A stretch of DNA of 64,000 bases from Adiantum capillus-veneris (Eukaryota; Streptophyta; Polypodiopsida; Polypodiales; Pteridaceae). Position numbers and translations under genes: made by a program. The notes below the pieces were generated by a model. It was not told the DNA's origin. It saw nothing but the letters and a program-made list of their open reading frames with translations, and searched no databases. How positions within the stretch are numbered: the first letter of the stretch is position 1; every line of letters begins with the position of its first letter. The DNA is taken from positions 1,952,358 to 2,016,357 of the forward strand of contig CM043959.1 in assembly GCA_014529385.2 (NCBI GenBank), in the 5' to 3' direction. This document shows, piece after piece, positions 1-11,580 of this stretch.

Positions 1-148
1 AAGCTTGAGCCCTCAAACTACCAAATAAAACTTTGGAACTCCAAGTGAGCCCAAGACTTATACAGAGTGAGTGGAAATATTGTGACATCCACAACATATC
101 TCCCACTCGATGCATATTTAGGGTAGCGTGTGTTAGCCAATGCTAACA
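1..148 (-). repeat. 3' LTR of element A (inner part only)
   Basis: The segment matches about 6738-6885 nearly base for base and ends at 148 with GCTAACA, which on the minus strand is the LTR start TGTTAGC. The rest of this LTR lies left of the window. Confidence 0.85.
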
Positions 149-165
149 TTTCCCCCTTCCTAATT
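149..165 (-). other. Polypurine tract of element A
   Basis: Read on the minus strand this is AATTAGGAAGGGGGAAA directly before the LTR start TGTTAGC. It is the expected plus-strand primer of reverse transcription and fixes the element's orientation. Confidence 0.8.
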
Positions 166-2039
166 TGGCGCACGTCCTCGTGTGCTGGTGAAGCAAGACA
201 CGGTGACATGGTAAAAGGCAAGTCCATGGAAAAAATGTTGAGCTGCAAAACATAAGAACAAGTAATGAGCATCAAAGTCCACCAAGAATGAATAAAACAT
301 GTAGCACAAGTGAATAATAATGCAAAGTGATTTTTTTCTTCTAAAAGATGGGTCAATCATAGTCAAAAACTAGACAACATAAAGCAAAAAAACACCTAAA
401 CTATTGTGAAGATTAAACCACTTGAAATTTCAGTTTCATGCATGAAACACAAGCAATCAATTATGAACCTAGGCTAATGCAAGTTCATAAACCTACTAGC
501 CTAAAAACTATGTGAACAATCTTAACAAATCATTCAAGCCTATCATGTCTACGAGCTATAAAAAAGCTCCTAATCTATTAGTACATTGTCAAAGCTTTAT
601 GAAGCTCGTGGAAGTTTTGGTCTTGTCATGCATTGAAAAAAAGTAAAGCACAATCACAAGGCTACCACCCCAAGGCAAGTCTAGGTGTGACTCTCGACTT
701 CTTGAACCCTCAAGAAGGCATTCCAAAAGCCTACTAGCCTACCAAGGCAACGGCTAACCCCTATCAGCCTTGGGCATTGGTTTAGGGCCTTGACCAAGCG
801 ATCCAAGGTGATTCCCCTCGCCTGCCAAGTGCCAATAAGGCGCTAGGCCTCACAAAGACACAACATAACATATAGATTTTGATTTTCGTGTGTCTACTAG
901 CATTTTTGCTACTTTTTCTTGACACTTTTTTGCTTCATTGATTCGTTTTTAAGCACATTTTTATTGCTTCCAACATGAGATGTTAACGGCAATTGGACTA
1001 AAAGACTAAAGCCTAATCATAGCCCTAGGTCCTGTTAAAAATGAATGGACTATCAAGACTATCACTAAGAGTCTAGGACTAATGAGAAATGAATCTACAT
1101 TAACCTAAGGTCAATGCCAGTTACCTATGATTAGCACACATAAAACATAATTTTTTGATGAGTAAATTTTCACAAAGCAAAGTGTTGAAACTTTATTATG
1201 CCTAGCTTTTGAACATGAAAAAGCTATAGCTTAGAAGCAAAAATTACTTAAGCCAAGCATAGAGAATGAAGAGATAAAAAGAGAAAAATCATGGAAGGAT
1301 TACACCTATTCATGCTCTTTGTGCATCCTTGAGAAAGAATCCCCTTTGTAGAGAAGTCTCTTGATCTTTTTATTTGCAAAAGAAGCTGATTTGAAGGTAA
1401 GTGTAAACACAAGCTCCAAAACCTTTTATTGAAAGCCAAAAACACACAAAAAACATTAATGAAAAGCTAAAAGGGTCTTGCATACCCGAATTTGCCAAAG
1501 GGAAAAAACCCAAGGGAAAAAAATGCCTTTGGTTATGCACATGATGCTCTAAAGTAGCACATTTATGCATACATATCAACCATGAGAGATAAAATGAGCT
1601 TCTACATAAGCAAATTTTTCAATTTTTACAATCTCTTATGCATGATTCAAAGTCGATTAATTTCTAGCTCAATGAAATATGGAAGAAACAAGCCAAGAGC
1701 TGAAAATAATGCAACTTTGAATGAATTTGAAGCGGCTCTCGATACATTTTTAAGCTTTTCAAAAAGTTGGCTAACAACTAGCTCTCAAAATTTTACATTT
1801 TTAAGTGCAATCTATGAGCTAGAGATGACTGCAACTTGATGAAATGAAAGTGAATGGCTCTTAATAGCCAAAATTTGCAATTTAAAGTTTCGAAAAAGTT
1901 GGGTAAATACTAGCTCAAAAGAAAACATGTGCATTTTAGACCAAGGTATGAGCTAGCATACAACTTTAAATCCAAAGAATTGGAATGGCTCTAACTAGCC
2001 ATATTTTGCAATATATTGCAATGATGACCCCTTGTTGGA

Positions 2040-4500
2040 TCATTTGGAAGTCACACTCTTTCCACACCCCTTCAAAACAACTCAAATATTAGTGCTTTTA
2101 AGCATTTGAACATCCAATACAAGCATTAAAAGCATGATCATCCACAACCCCAAAATTCTCGTGCTCTTTTTTGGCCATCAAACAAGCTTAATTTTTAGTG
2201 CTATACAATGATTTAGCATTCAATTCAAGCACTAAAAGGTACAAGCAATGTTCAAGAAAAACATATCCCAACCATACATCAACTCATAAATCAATGTGAC
2301 TCTCATGCCTGCATGCATATCACAAACAGGAATTTTCCTTTTTTGTGCATCGATGTTTTCAATCAAAGGTGGCACTAATCCAATGCATAAGGCAAAAAAG
2401 TGTGCAATGAAATTTTTATTTATATATATTTTTTAATGCATAGGAGTGCTCACACAACAAAAGCACACACTAGATGCCTACATCCTAGCTCTCATATGGA
2501 ATACATAGCAAAGAATAAGAGAGCAAAAGATTTAAGCGATTTGACCACTTTGTCGATTGGTCAAATGATGCTCGATCACCATAAGTCAAGACTCTGTCTC
2601 AAAAGACACAATCACAAGTGCTATGAGAGATATAAACTCAAAATTATCAAGAACCATCACAATGAATGTGCATAAAATTGATTTTCTAGGTTCTTTCGGA
2701 GTAGTTTTAGCATACAATGCATGGAAAGAGATGCCTTAAAGTTTCGAAGTATGTTTCTAAGTCTACACTAAACATGCCATTCAATGAATTCAATTATGAT
2801 ACACCATACTCCACACTTTCAAGCATATCTCATTTTAAAATCAATGCGTGTTTTTTTTTCTTTTTTCTTTTTTTAAAATTGTACATTTCGAATCTCTGAA
2901 GTGACAGTTTTGACTTTCCATCTAGATCACAATATTTGTTTTTGATTTGGTTTGTCGAATGATCTACGGCTTTGTTTCTTGACAGGGTATAAAGGTGAAA
3001 ACCACCACTATATAAGCCCCCTTTTTCTCTTAATTTGATTATTTGTCTTAAATAGGTTTCCTGATGGTAGCATCGTGCAGAGAAAGGAATTGCGAGTAGG
3101 GAATCAGACAAAGGCATGCGCGACTTGTGAGTGGGGGGTTGAGGCTACTCCATCCTGGTTATGGTCTCAGCAGAGCGGAAGATGTCGAGCGACAAGCTGT
3201 AGAAAAGGGTTGACTTCAGCGTGAGTTTTGTTGGTTTGTGGTGAGTGCGACTTGTGGGCATGGCGGGGTATGAGAGGGAGGGGTCTACAGTTGCCTGTGT
3301 GTGTGTGTGTGTGAATTTTCTTTTAGCACCGCTAAGCAACTGCAGTATGCGAGCCAACGGGGCTCGAGGCCCGGGGTTTTTTAAGAGTGTGTGTGTGTGT
3401 TTTTTGGCGAGGTGGGCCTGCAACACTTGCAACTCTGCTTGCAGTTTGACCAAGAAGCAGAAATGGGTGTGAGTTGTGTGTGTGGGTGTGTGTGTGTGAT
3501 GGACAACTGGTGCATGCTCGGACTTGGAGTGTGGAGATTGGGTAAGAAGGTGGTGGCCAATGCGGGGTATATGGGGCCCGGGTAAGTCTGCGTGCAAGTT
3601 TCCCTACAGCAGAACCACAAGTGTTGAATGAGAGACTACTGGCGAGCGTGTACCTCAAGCGGGGCATGTGGTGGGACCATCGAGCCACATCAGGCATGGA
3701 TGTGCACCAATATCACAGCAAGTGGTGTGTGTGTCCAACTTTGAAAGCGGCAGAGTAGCCAAGTCAATAGGGTGTGTGTGGTGAGCCCAAAAGCAGCAAG
3801 GTGTCCAACAGACTGCTGGGATTGAAGGGTTCGAGGATGGCGGGCCACGGGTGTATAGAGAGAGGCTGAGAGCACCTGTTGCACGAACTTAGTGTGTGTG
3901 TGTTGTGGGGTTACAAAAACGCCAAGATAGGTAGTGAATAGCGGCCATTATTTGTGTGGGTGGTGTCTTTCAAAAATGCCAAAGGAACCCAAATCGGCTG
4001 CATGTGTGGGTCTCCTTTTATTTTTACTTTTTTTTTGAAAAATTAGAAGGCCTTCTCGCAAATGCCACAATTCCGGCTCTTTTAAAGCAAGTGTATTTCT
4101 CTTAATACTTCACCACATTGATCCCCTATGCTCATGATCCTATGAGGACTAACACATACTAACACAAGCTTCCCCCTACCCTCAAATTGAACTCCCAATG
4201 CCACTTCAAATTAATTTTGTGTGCAAAATCACCTCGATCATAACATACGTCTTTTAATCAATTAAGTGTCATCTCACCTCAAATTTGTTTGAATAGTCTT
4301 GCAAACACTCAAAGTTAGGTTCAAATCCTTAACTGATATAAAAAATTTGGTCACAATCTCATAAAAACATTTCGGTCTTGATTGAGTGTTTATAATCTTT
4401 TCAAGTCATTTGGTATGATACAAGTAAAAAATTTGATCCATTAATGATCAAAGTGGGTAAACCATAGGAAATTGATGCATCCTATACTCTATGAGGCATA
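2040..4500. other. A-specific internal segment with a GT-rich, GC-richer core
   Basis: Elements A and B align through most of their interiors, but A has about 2.4 kb here (between homology near 1975 and near 4530) that B lacks at 19.2-19.4 kb. The core at about 3070-3920 differs from its AT-rich surroundings: it is G/T-rich on the plus strand, with GT runs near 3298, 3387, 3475 and 3725. A TATA-like TATATAAG sits near 3009 on the plus strand just upstream. ORFs here mostly translate the dinucleotide repeats (Thr-His or Val-Cys runs) and are not convincing genes. It may be an insertion or captured fragment in A, or B may have a deletion. Confidence 0.4.
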
Positions 4501-4529
4501 GCATATGCACAACATAGTGCACCAATTCT

Positions 4530-5920
4530 CTCATTGGCAAAATCCTTCCCAATTTTCATCATTGCAATCTTAAATTGCTCATGTCTAATGGCCCTCATCA
4601 TCCAAATTCAATTGAATTTGTCATTATGGTTTGCATGGCTATATGATCGTGATTATGGAAACTTGTAAATACCGCCTCGGCATACATGATAATGGTCAAA
4701 AAATCATTTTCAATTGGGTACCAATTGAATCATTCCAAGTCAAACAATTACATACACATCACTTTTAGGTCTAACAATCATCATAATTGATAATTGCTAC
4801 CAATTATTCATCCCCAATTTGGACATTGAATGCCATTGAGTAGGCACACACACCCAAATTTAGACCAAAAATTTTATGCAATTAATCCATCAATTACACA
4901 TTGAAATTCTCAAATTGCAAACTTTATATGAACTTTTCACAATCAAAAATCATTTAGGTGCCCTAATTGACCATCAATCATAGTAAATCAAGTGGTCTTG
5001 AATAGGCACACACACTCAATCTTTGCCCAATTTTTTGGCATTTTAGGCTTATCCAATGATTAAATTAGCCTAGCATACACATTATTTTACATGATTACAT
5101 ACTCATAAATCATCAATTCCATCACTTTTTATGCATGCACACATTCAAGATTAGGTGCACACACTCTTGAAAAATTTGACAGTTTTTTTCCCTCTTTGGT
5201 GCATGCACACACATGATTTTTCTTGGGAATTAAGCATTATATTGAAACAAACATCATTCATTAGTCAAAATTGACCATAAATTTCATCCCAAAACAATCA
5301 AATTAGATGCAAAGTGTAGGTCAATTTGTGTTACATACCTAATTTTAGCAATAAATTAGCAACACATTGGAATTAGATTAACCACTCAAAAATTGGATGG
5401 AGTAGGTCAATGCACTTACAATTGATTACATCCAAGCTAATCCTTGCTCTAGGCGACGATTCCCTCATGCACACACATGTGTGGCTCTTCCAAATTAGCC
5501 CAAAAATTGACCATTTAAGGCCAAAAATCATACACTTAAATCATCAAATTAGGCATGGAATAGCACGATTAACTTGATAAAAGTGTTCATTCCACCTCTT
5601 GCAAGGGGATTTAACATACTTTACACTTCAAATGTTAGTGGTTAGGTTAGCAAGGTTAGTCAAAATCAGTAAAAATTAGCATGAAATTAGTAAAAATTAG
5701 CATGGAAAGAAGCGAAATTAGTAAGAGTTAGCATGAAATTAGTGAAATTGGGGATGGAATTGGGGGTTTGGGTATTCATAACTCAACATTGGCATCAATT
5801 TCTTACACAACATCATCAAATCAAAACAAAAAATTGAGTTACACAAACTCAAAAACCAACAAAATTAGTAGTGAAATTACTCTATTCTAGACATCCTAAA
5901 CTCACTAGCTTAGGTTATCG
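4530..5920 (-). other. Leader region of element A, AT-rich, with recurrent CACACA words
   Basis: This non-coding stretch is downstream of the PBS in element orientation. It repeats short words containing GCACACACA or TGCACACAC (near 4842, 5005, 5135, 5157, 5205, 5467). The same style occurs in element B (19.68-20.6 kb) and, in the opposite orientation, in the K leader (38.88-39.62 kb). No protein-coding frame is visible. Confidence 0.5.
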
Positions 5921-5941
5921 ATCCCCGACAACCGCGCCAAA
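5920..5941 (-). other. Primer-binding site of element A
   Basis: On the minus strand the LTR end TCCCTACA is followed by TTTGGCGCGGTTGTCGGGGA. This closely resembles the tRNA-Asp-type primer site common in plant Athila/Tat gypsy elements (TGGCGCCGTTGCCGGGGA), with two substitutions. Confidence 0.8.
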
Positions 5942-6885
5942 TGTAGGGATGTGTTATAGCATGACCTAATCGCAACCTACATAAAATTATCAAATACGTG
6001 GATCCGGAAACCCGGCTAGGGCATGGAAGCACGAGCCTAAGATGAATGGAATAGAGGATTCAAGAGATCACCTCTCCATTGTTAGTAGAGATTAGCCATG
6101 GCAAGACTAACTCTAAACCTACTCTAATCACTAATCAATTGATCTCCTACACACATCAAGCCCACCAAAGTTCGACTTTCCATAGACTAGAAACTCCAAA
6201 CACACTAATTACCACACGTCAATTAATTAAGTCACTTCATCAATAGCTTACACACAGGAGGTGAATGGTGCTAGAGCTCCATAAAACCTATTTACACACA
6301 TAAGCAAAAAATAGGGCATACACACAAATTAGAAGATTAAGACCCAACTTAATCACCCTAATTTATGATGCTAAATATCACAAATCAATTGCTCGTAGAG
6401 AGATAAGAGTGGTTACTAGCAAGAAGTACATACATCTCTCAAATCTAGAATAATGAAAGTGTAATACTACTTCATGACAAGATGAAATGTAGAGAAGAAG
6501 AGACTAATGACAAAATAAGAATTAGAGTAATCAAGAAGAGCTTACACTAATTACAATGCTTAGCACTAGCCTCTCAAGCATAGACATTAAGCTCAAGGCT
6601 AGGCCAAAGAGTGAAAACTCTAGAGAGAGGGAGCTCTCAAAAGTGGATCCTCAAGAGTGGATACTCAAGAATGAAGCCCCCTTGCCTAAAGGCTTCCTTT
6701 TAAGGGATTTCACCACAATCCCTTCTACTATGGGTTTAAGATTGAGCCCTCAAACTACCAAATATAACTTTGGAACTCCAAGTGAGCCCAAGACTTATAC
6801 AAAGTGAGTGGAAATATTGTGACATCCATAGCATATCTCCCGCTCGATGCATATTTGGTGTAGCCCGTGTTAGCCGCTGCTAACA
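5942..6885 (-). repeat. 5' LTR of element A (944 bp)
   Basis: On the minus strand it starts TGTTAGC (6885) and ends CCCTACA (5942), the canonical TG...CA form. Its inner end matches 1-148, and it is homologous to both LTRs of element B. Several short frames inside it are LTR sequence, not genes. Confidence 0.85.
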
Positions 6886-7293
6886 AAATGCTTGCATGAA
6901 AATATTTATTTACATAATTAAGAGCATGAAAAATGGTAAGAAAAATTGTGATAATGGTGATTCAATATACATAGCATACTTAGGCAAACAACACACCCCT
7001 AGATAAAAGTATTCAAATAAATACCAAAATAATTATAATAAAGACCCTTATATTTAGGCTCTGTATACAATGAAATATTTACACACAAATGGGCCATATG
7101 TTTCTATTTGTTTTTTTGACTCAACTAACCGAATGACTAGCTAGTAGAGGGTTTTAAGGAGATATGGAGAAAGTCCCCTAACTCACACACGCCTGTATAC
7201 AATGAAAGTGTGAGGATAGCCACAAAATTTGAGTGATTTTGATAGGGTGAGGTAGCTCACTATGGAAATTTTGAATAGCCAAAAAATGGCTAT
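6886..7293 (-). repeat. Truncated LTR related to element F
   Basis: This stretch aligns with the outer end of the F LTRs (about 28240-28548 and 36620-36941). Shared features are the GCATACTTAGG start, the 'ccctTATA-TTAGG' block, the ATTTACA block, and the end AAAAAATGGCTATCA at 7293, which on the minus strand is the F-type LTR start TGATAGCC. It is more diverged than the two F LTRs are from each other. Element A appears to have inserted into it, and it in turn interrupts the gag of element H. Confidence 0.65.
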
Positions 7294-7310
7294 CACTATA
7301 TATAGCATAA

Positions 7311-7990
7311 GTGTGGGCTCTCTATATAGCTCCAACATCTTCTCCAAAGAGTGAATCCACAAAAAAGGAAGATGTTCAAACTCCTACGATGCAAATCTTT
7401 GACTTGATGGTCGAACAGGTGATTAGAAGGATAAACCAAGTCTATATACAAAACTTGAATGTATGGCAGCCTCAATTGAGGAGATGTAATACTTGTGGAG
7501 GGGATCATCCCACTCCACGGTGTAACACAATTAATTTAAGCCGCAACATGTGCTAGGGAAAAAATTACCTATTCTGAATTAGGGTAGAGTAGTAGTTAGC
7601 TACACTCAACCAACCCGTGAAAAACTAGTACTCCATGGATGTGAATACGCTCATGTTTATAGCCAATCAAGAGAATGACTGAAAGAACATTCTTACCAGG
7701 CAAGAACAACCATTGGTTGGATCACCAGCTATGCAAAAAGAAGTTCCATGCTATGAATATGGAGGTGATCATTGGGAACGAGATTGTCCAAACAATGGTC
7801 CACAAATAGAAACATTTGTATTATATGGCGGTTGTGGGAGAGACCATCTCCAACATTGTGCTAAGAATTGAGACTACAATTGTTTTGTTGTCTAAAAAAT
7901 GGTCCACAAATAGAAACATTTGTATTCTTTGACGGTCTTAGGAGAGACCGTCTACTCCAACATTGTGCTAAGAATTGAGACTATAAGGGG
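7311..7990 (+). pseudogene. Gag remnant of element H with several zinc knuckles
   Basis: The frame at 7311-7556 holds a knuckle reading CNTCGGDHPTPRC, spacing C-X2-C-X3-H-X4-C. That is one residue shorter than the classical retroviral knuckle and like the knuckle of element C at about 46066. A second at about 7751 reads CYEYGGDHWERDC, with the second Cys replaced by Tyr. A third, near 7828, is more decayed (CGRDHLQHC) and has been duplicated (see 7797-7987). Residues just before the first knuckle (VEQVIRRINQVY) match the element C gag end before its own degenerate knuckle. Stops separate the blocks. The capsid domain expected upstream is missing. Confidence 0.6.
7797..7987 (+). repeat. Tandem duplication of a zinc-knuckle segment
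   Basis: Positions 7797-7880 and 7901-7987 are two copies of one ~85-bp segment, both starting GGTCCACAAATAGAAACATT and both ending in AAGAATTGAGACTA. They are separated by about 20 bp. Several substitutions and a 2-3 bp indel separate the copies. Confidence 0.8.
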
Positions 7991-8059
7991 AAAGCAGTAA
8001 TGAACATTGTAGGAGTGATGCCTTCTTCAAGCGGATCTGAGGTAGATCCCACAATTTCT

Positions 8060-8630
8060 TTAAAGGTAATGACTTGAGCTCAAGCTCAAGAAGCTGCCAA
8101 AAATACAGTCGATGAGGAGGAACCCACATTGCCACCTCAAATAGAGATCGAGAACATATTGGTGAGAGCAGGAAGAAAATCATGGAAAGCCAAAAGGGAC
8201 AAAATGAAAACAAAGAGGTTGAAGGAGAAAGATTCTTTAAACATTGAACCAACCAAACCAAAGAATTGCTAAGACAAGAGCAAGAAATCAAGAAAAATGC
8301 AAAGGACCTAAAGAGTCGAAGACTGACTCAGGTGTCTTAGCCTTGGTGGACAAAGTCTTTGAACCTTTAGATGAAATTTTGAAGGTCAATGAAGCTAGGC
8401 TAAAACCCAATCAAACCCAAGAGCATATATGGTTGACATATCCTCATCCAAGGTATGAAAAAGGGAGGTTTCAAATGTGCAAGGTGCTCATCTAGACAGC
8501 CCAAGCTCTTTTGGAACGACATGTTCCAGCTACTCCAAAAATGGAAGTGCTAGTTTGTAAAAGAATCCAAGAAATGGAGAACCAAGGTGTTGCAAAGAGA
8601 GATTAGGAAGAGCCAAAAGTTGAGGCACCT
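8060..8630 (+). pseudogene. Gag C-terminal basic/coiled segment of element H
   Basis: An A-Q-A-Q-E start, then a lysine-rich stretch (KSWKAKRDKMKTKR) and the open block at 8244-8495 ending with EARLKPNQTQEHIW and LTYPHPRYEKGRFQMCK, parallel element C at 46281-46730 (WKARKARIKAKRE; EARLKNNQIQEQRW; MCRKMIE). A stop and at least one frameshift break it. Its position between zinc knuckles and protease suggests the gag C-terminus or a gag-PR spacer. Function is unknown. Confidence 0.5.
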
Positions 8631-9029
8631 TTAGATATGAGGGATGTAGCCAATACCACAGATGCGATGGGCTCACAAGCAGTGATGCCTATTGCGGAGG
8701 TAGAAGAACCGTCGCGACAATCCTTATGGGAATCGATTAGAAACAAAAAAGATGGTAGTGCTACTTTACAGTCAGCAACTATCCATGAGATAAACATGGA
8801 TCATGAATTTTTCCAAGGAGATATACGATCTCTATATGGGGATGTCTAGTCTGAATCATCTGAAGAGAGCAAACCACACTCTCTAAGACTTTTCCATCTT
8901 TCATAGGAGAACTCAAAACAAAATCCGAGGTTACAGTGGTACCTTCTCAGTGGAAAGTCACACCAAAGGTGATGGATACCAAAAGCTTACACAAAGTGAT
9001 GTCATCCTAGACTGCATCTATGGGGCCAA

Positions 9030-9500
9030 ATGAGCAAAAACCTAGAAAAGATAGGGTTGAAAATACCTTCACATGACCAACTTGCATTTGAAAACATGGG
9101 TGAAACTTTGCCTAAGAAACCACAAGCAAAACCAGTACTAGTAATAGGCTGGGTGACTATTGCAAAGGCGAGGAAGGAAACACCACCTTACCACTTGAGT
9201 ACAAAGGAGTAAAGACAATTGCGATATTAAATAGTGGGGTATGAATTGCCATTGCAACCAAGGGATGTGGGAAAAATGGGGAAAGTTTGCTCTTTGGAAT
9301 ACTTGGATGAAACTACACTTAGCAAATGGATACATGGAGAGACTGATAGGAATGTTAGAACAAATCATTGTACCCTTGTGTGGCATTGAGTATGAGCACA
9401 CCTTTTCCATAATGAATTTTGACAAGAGCAGCAACTTTGATGTCATTTTGGGTAGACTATTCATGTGTCAGCTCAAAATGATACAAGACTAGGGCTATGA
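9030..9500 (+). pseudogene. Retropepsin (PR1) remnant of element H
   Basis: Three broken frames together follow the element C protease at 47415-47810. The active-site region reads AILNSGV then a stop, then IAIATKG, against AILDNGAGVAIATKE in C, so the catalytic Asp has become Asn. A run around 9290-9360 (MKLHLANGYMERLIGMLEQI) matches the C flap region, and a C-terminal run (FDVILGRLFMCQLKMIQD) carries the ILGR motif typical of retropepsins. Certainly inactive. Confidence 0.55.
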
Positions 9501-9657
9501 CTATATCTACTTGAGACACAAAGAGGTCACTACAAAAATCAGTGTCAAAGATCATAGTTTTAGAGAGGTAGAGCAAACCCTCGGGGAAGAATTAAACTCC
9601 ACAACTAAACAGAAAAAGGAGGTTCTTGCTTGGTCGCAAAGAAAAGCACACATTTAA

Positions 9658-10167
9658 ATGTGCGAGGCATCAGAATGCGGGATTCTTAGAAAGGAAGATT
9701 ACATCCTACAATGTTCAATAGAAGATGAAGCTTACATTAAGGAACCATTTCTAGAGGATTTGTTTGAACCCTTTGGATGGGATCAAATACTGGCGACTCT
9801 AGATGTCTGCGTAAACGAGGTAACCATTACAAGATTTTGTAACAAAAATGACTATGACATAACTCCCTTATTTACAATAAAGGCGTTGAACGAAGCTACT
9901 AAAGTTTATGAGTATTAAAGCAGGAAAGGTGAGACAGATTGAAACGTATAGGAACATCATGCCAAAGTGCAAATGAAGGAAGTAGAGCAACCATGCGAAT
10001 ATGTCATCATTGACATACCTAAAGACTTGACAAAAGTTGTTTCAAAGAAGCCGACTCAAGATAAAGTGAAAATGAAAGTAGATGAAGGAGAAAATTATCC
10101 AAGTTCAAAGTCAAATGTTCAAAAAACACAAGATCAAGAGAAAAACAAGGATACGACAAAAGATTGA
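9658..10167 (+). pseudogene. PR-RT spacer domain of element H
   Basis: The open block at 9658-9918 contains IEDEAYIKEPFLEDLFEP and ILATLDVCVNE. These match element C (IEDKDYIPEPFLEDALEP; ILATLDVCTNS) at 48030-48130. The last part (YDITPLFTIKAL) corresponds to YDVLPYYMV in C and to the frame opening at the right edge in E. A Lys/Glu-rich stretch follows (9967-10167). No known domain is recognised; the conservation across three elements suggests a lineage-specific spacer. Confidence 0.5.
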
Positions 10168-10179
10168 GGGTCTCCAATA

Positions 10180-10467
10180 GTGATCAAATTCAGCATGTGC
10201 AATGAAACATGTATTGAAATCATGTGTTCATCTACCATAGATCCTTATGCCACAAAGAATTTAATGTCTTATGGCACATGGATATTGATGGAAAAGCCAC
10301 AAATCACCGAGCTAGAGGAGATAGTGTACACAAGCTCCAAAATGCCGATTCTTAGCTTTGAAGGGAGAGAAGCTGTACTCAAGTTGAGTACCGAGGAGTA
10401 TAAGGATACTTTCTGCATAATTGACTTTCATCATATCAAAGAGATTCTAATCCTGACAGAAAGCTAG
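10180..10467 (+). pseudogene. Second retropepsin-like segment (PR2) of element H
   Basis: A 95-codon block directly after the spacer region. STIDPYATKNLM lines up with the retropepsin active-site signature of the type L-I-D-[ST]-G-A-T-x-N-x-[IL], with Asp kept but Ser-Gly replaced by Pro-Tyr. It is followed by a beta-rich stretch and FCIIDFHHIKEILILT, which could be the C-terminal ILG region with Gly lost. No RT follows. If H lost RT to integrase by deletion, this segment would correspond to the post-integrase PR2 of element E. Similarity to E is at motif level only. Confidence 0.35.
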
Positions 10468-11580
10468 AGGAGCATCTTCTTTCAACCACAAGGGAAATCT
10501 TTAGCAACAACACCATCAAAAGCCCAAAAATCACCTCAAGTCAATGCAAAAAAGAGCAACTAAGCATATCAAAAAAACGTAAAGCTAAGGTAAACTCTAA
10601 AGTATATCAACCTCGCAAGACAACTTAACCTTCGTTGAGCCTCCACCAACTTCCATCGTAGCCTCTACATCAAGAGCCAATATCGGTGCAATGGAGACCA
10701 AAGCAAAATGTTTATCAACCAAAGTTTCCATCACAAAAAATCATCCAAAAGAAGCCAAAGATAATAAATCAATTGTTGATATCCAAAGAGCATATCAAAG
10801 TCAATGACGTTTGGTTACATGAAGCACAAGTTTAGCCTCAACAACAAAAAGTTACCGGGTGGGTAGCATCAAATGAGTCAATCACTGCTCAGGGCTACAT
10901 CCACGGAGACACAAATGTTTGGGCCAAAAAGCCTAAAGTAATAGTCTAGACCTACTCACCTCAATGAAACAGTTCTACAAAGAACAAGACACACTATAAA
11001 CGCAAGACAAACAACTCAATTAGGAGAAAGAAAAATGACAAGAGACAAAAGCAAAGATCAAAGCACCAAGCAATGCAATAAGTTTGGGTACCAAAGTCAG
11101 ATGCTACTCAAGTTACCCAAGAAATACATGTAAAGCGGCGGATGATTCTAGTCAAGCTACTTGAAGCACAAGGATTTTATGAAGGTAACACTTAAATATG
11201 GTTACCAAAAGTTGTATCTCAACTTGGAACAACAAAGATCAGTCAGGGAATACAGGGCTCCATCCAAAGGCACAACATCACGACCAAAATCCAACAGAAG
11301 AAAATCACAATTGAGGGTCATTCAACGTTTAGACGGATACCTCGTTTTCAACTACAAAAGAAAGGCTTCTATAGCAGAACAATCAAATATGGATACCAAA
11401 GCGTGGTGTCCATCAAGACATCAAGCTGAAGGCGCAAATACAAAAGATGGTCACACACAGACCAAAGACAAGGTGGGTTCCAAAATTATTCGTAAAGACT
11501 CAAACACAAAGAACCCACACACAGATTCAACCACTTCTCATGGGAGATAAAGTGAAGGATCTATCAATCCCTACAAGAGC
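10468..11580 (+). pseudogene. Basic, Gln/Thr-rich tail with W-x-P-K motifs (element H)
   Basis: The short frames are rich in Lys, Gln, Thr and Ser. Four spaced motifs occur: VWVPKS (11082-11099), IWLPKV (11196-11213), IWIPKR (11387-11404) and RWVPKL (11471-11488). The first two share one frame and the last two another, so one indel lies between. Element E has the same motif (VWMPKK, VWHPKL and looser VWIRR, VWLKQ) after its second retropepsin. The role is unknown. Similar W-V-P-K strings occur in plant copia polyproteins, which is a caution about convergence. Confidence 0.4.

Larger units (their letters stand above)
1..6885 (-). mobile_element. Element A: non-autonomous LTR retrotransposon without gag-pol (LARD-like), cut by left edge
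   Basis: Two copies of the same LTR bracket the element: its inner end at 1-148 and a full copy at 5942-6885. Orientation is minus, because a purine-rich tract lies next to the left LTR and a primer-binding site next to the right one, when read on the minus strand. The internal region (149-5941, about 5.8 kb) has no reading frame resembling gag, protease, RT, RNase H or integrase; its short ORFs are low-complexity or unrelated. This is the layout of a large retrotransposon derivative mobilised by enzymes made elsewhere. Element B at 16400-25497 is a relative in the same orientation. The left target duplication is outside the window; the right flank begins AAATG. Confidence 0.8.

Noticed and set aside
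3145-3700. Several overlapping frames with Thr-His or Val-Cys runs
   Set aside because: They translate GT/CA dinucleotide runs in several phases at once; not a gene.
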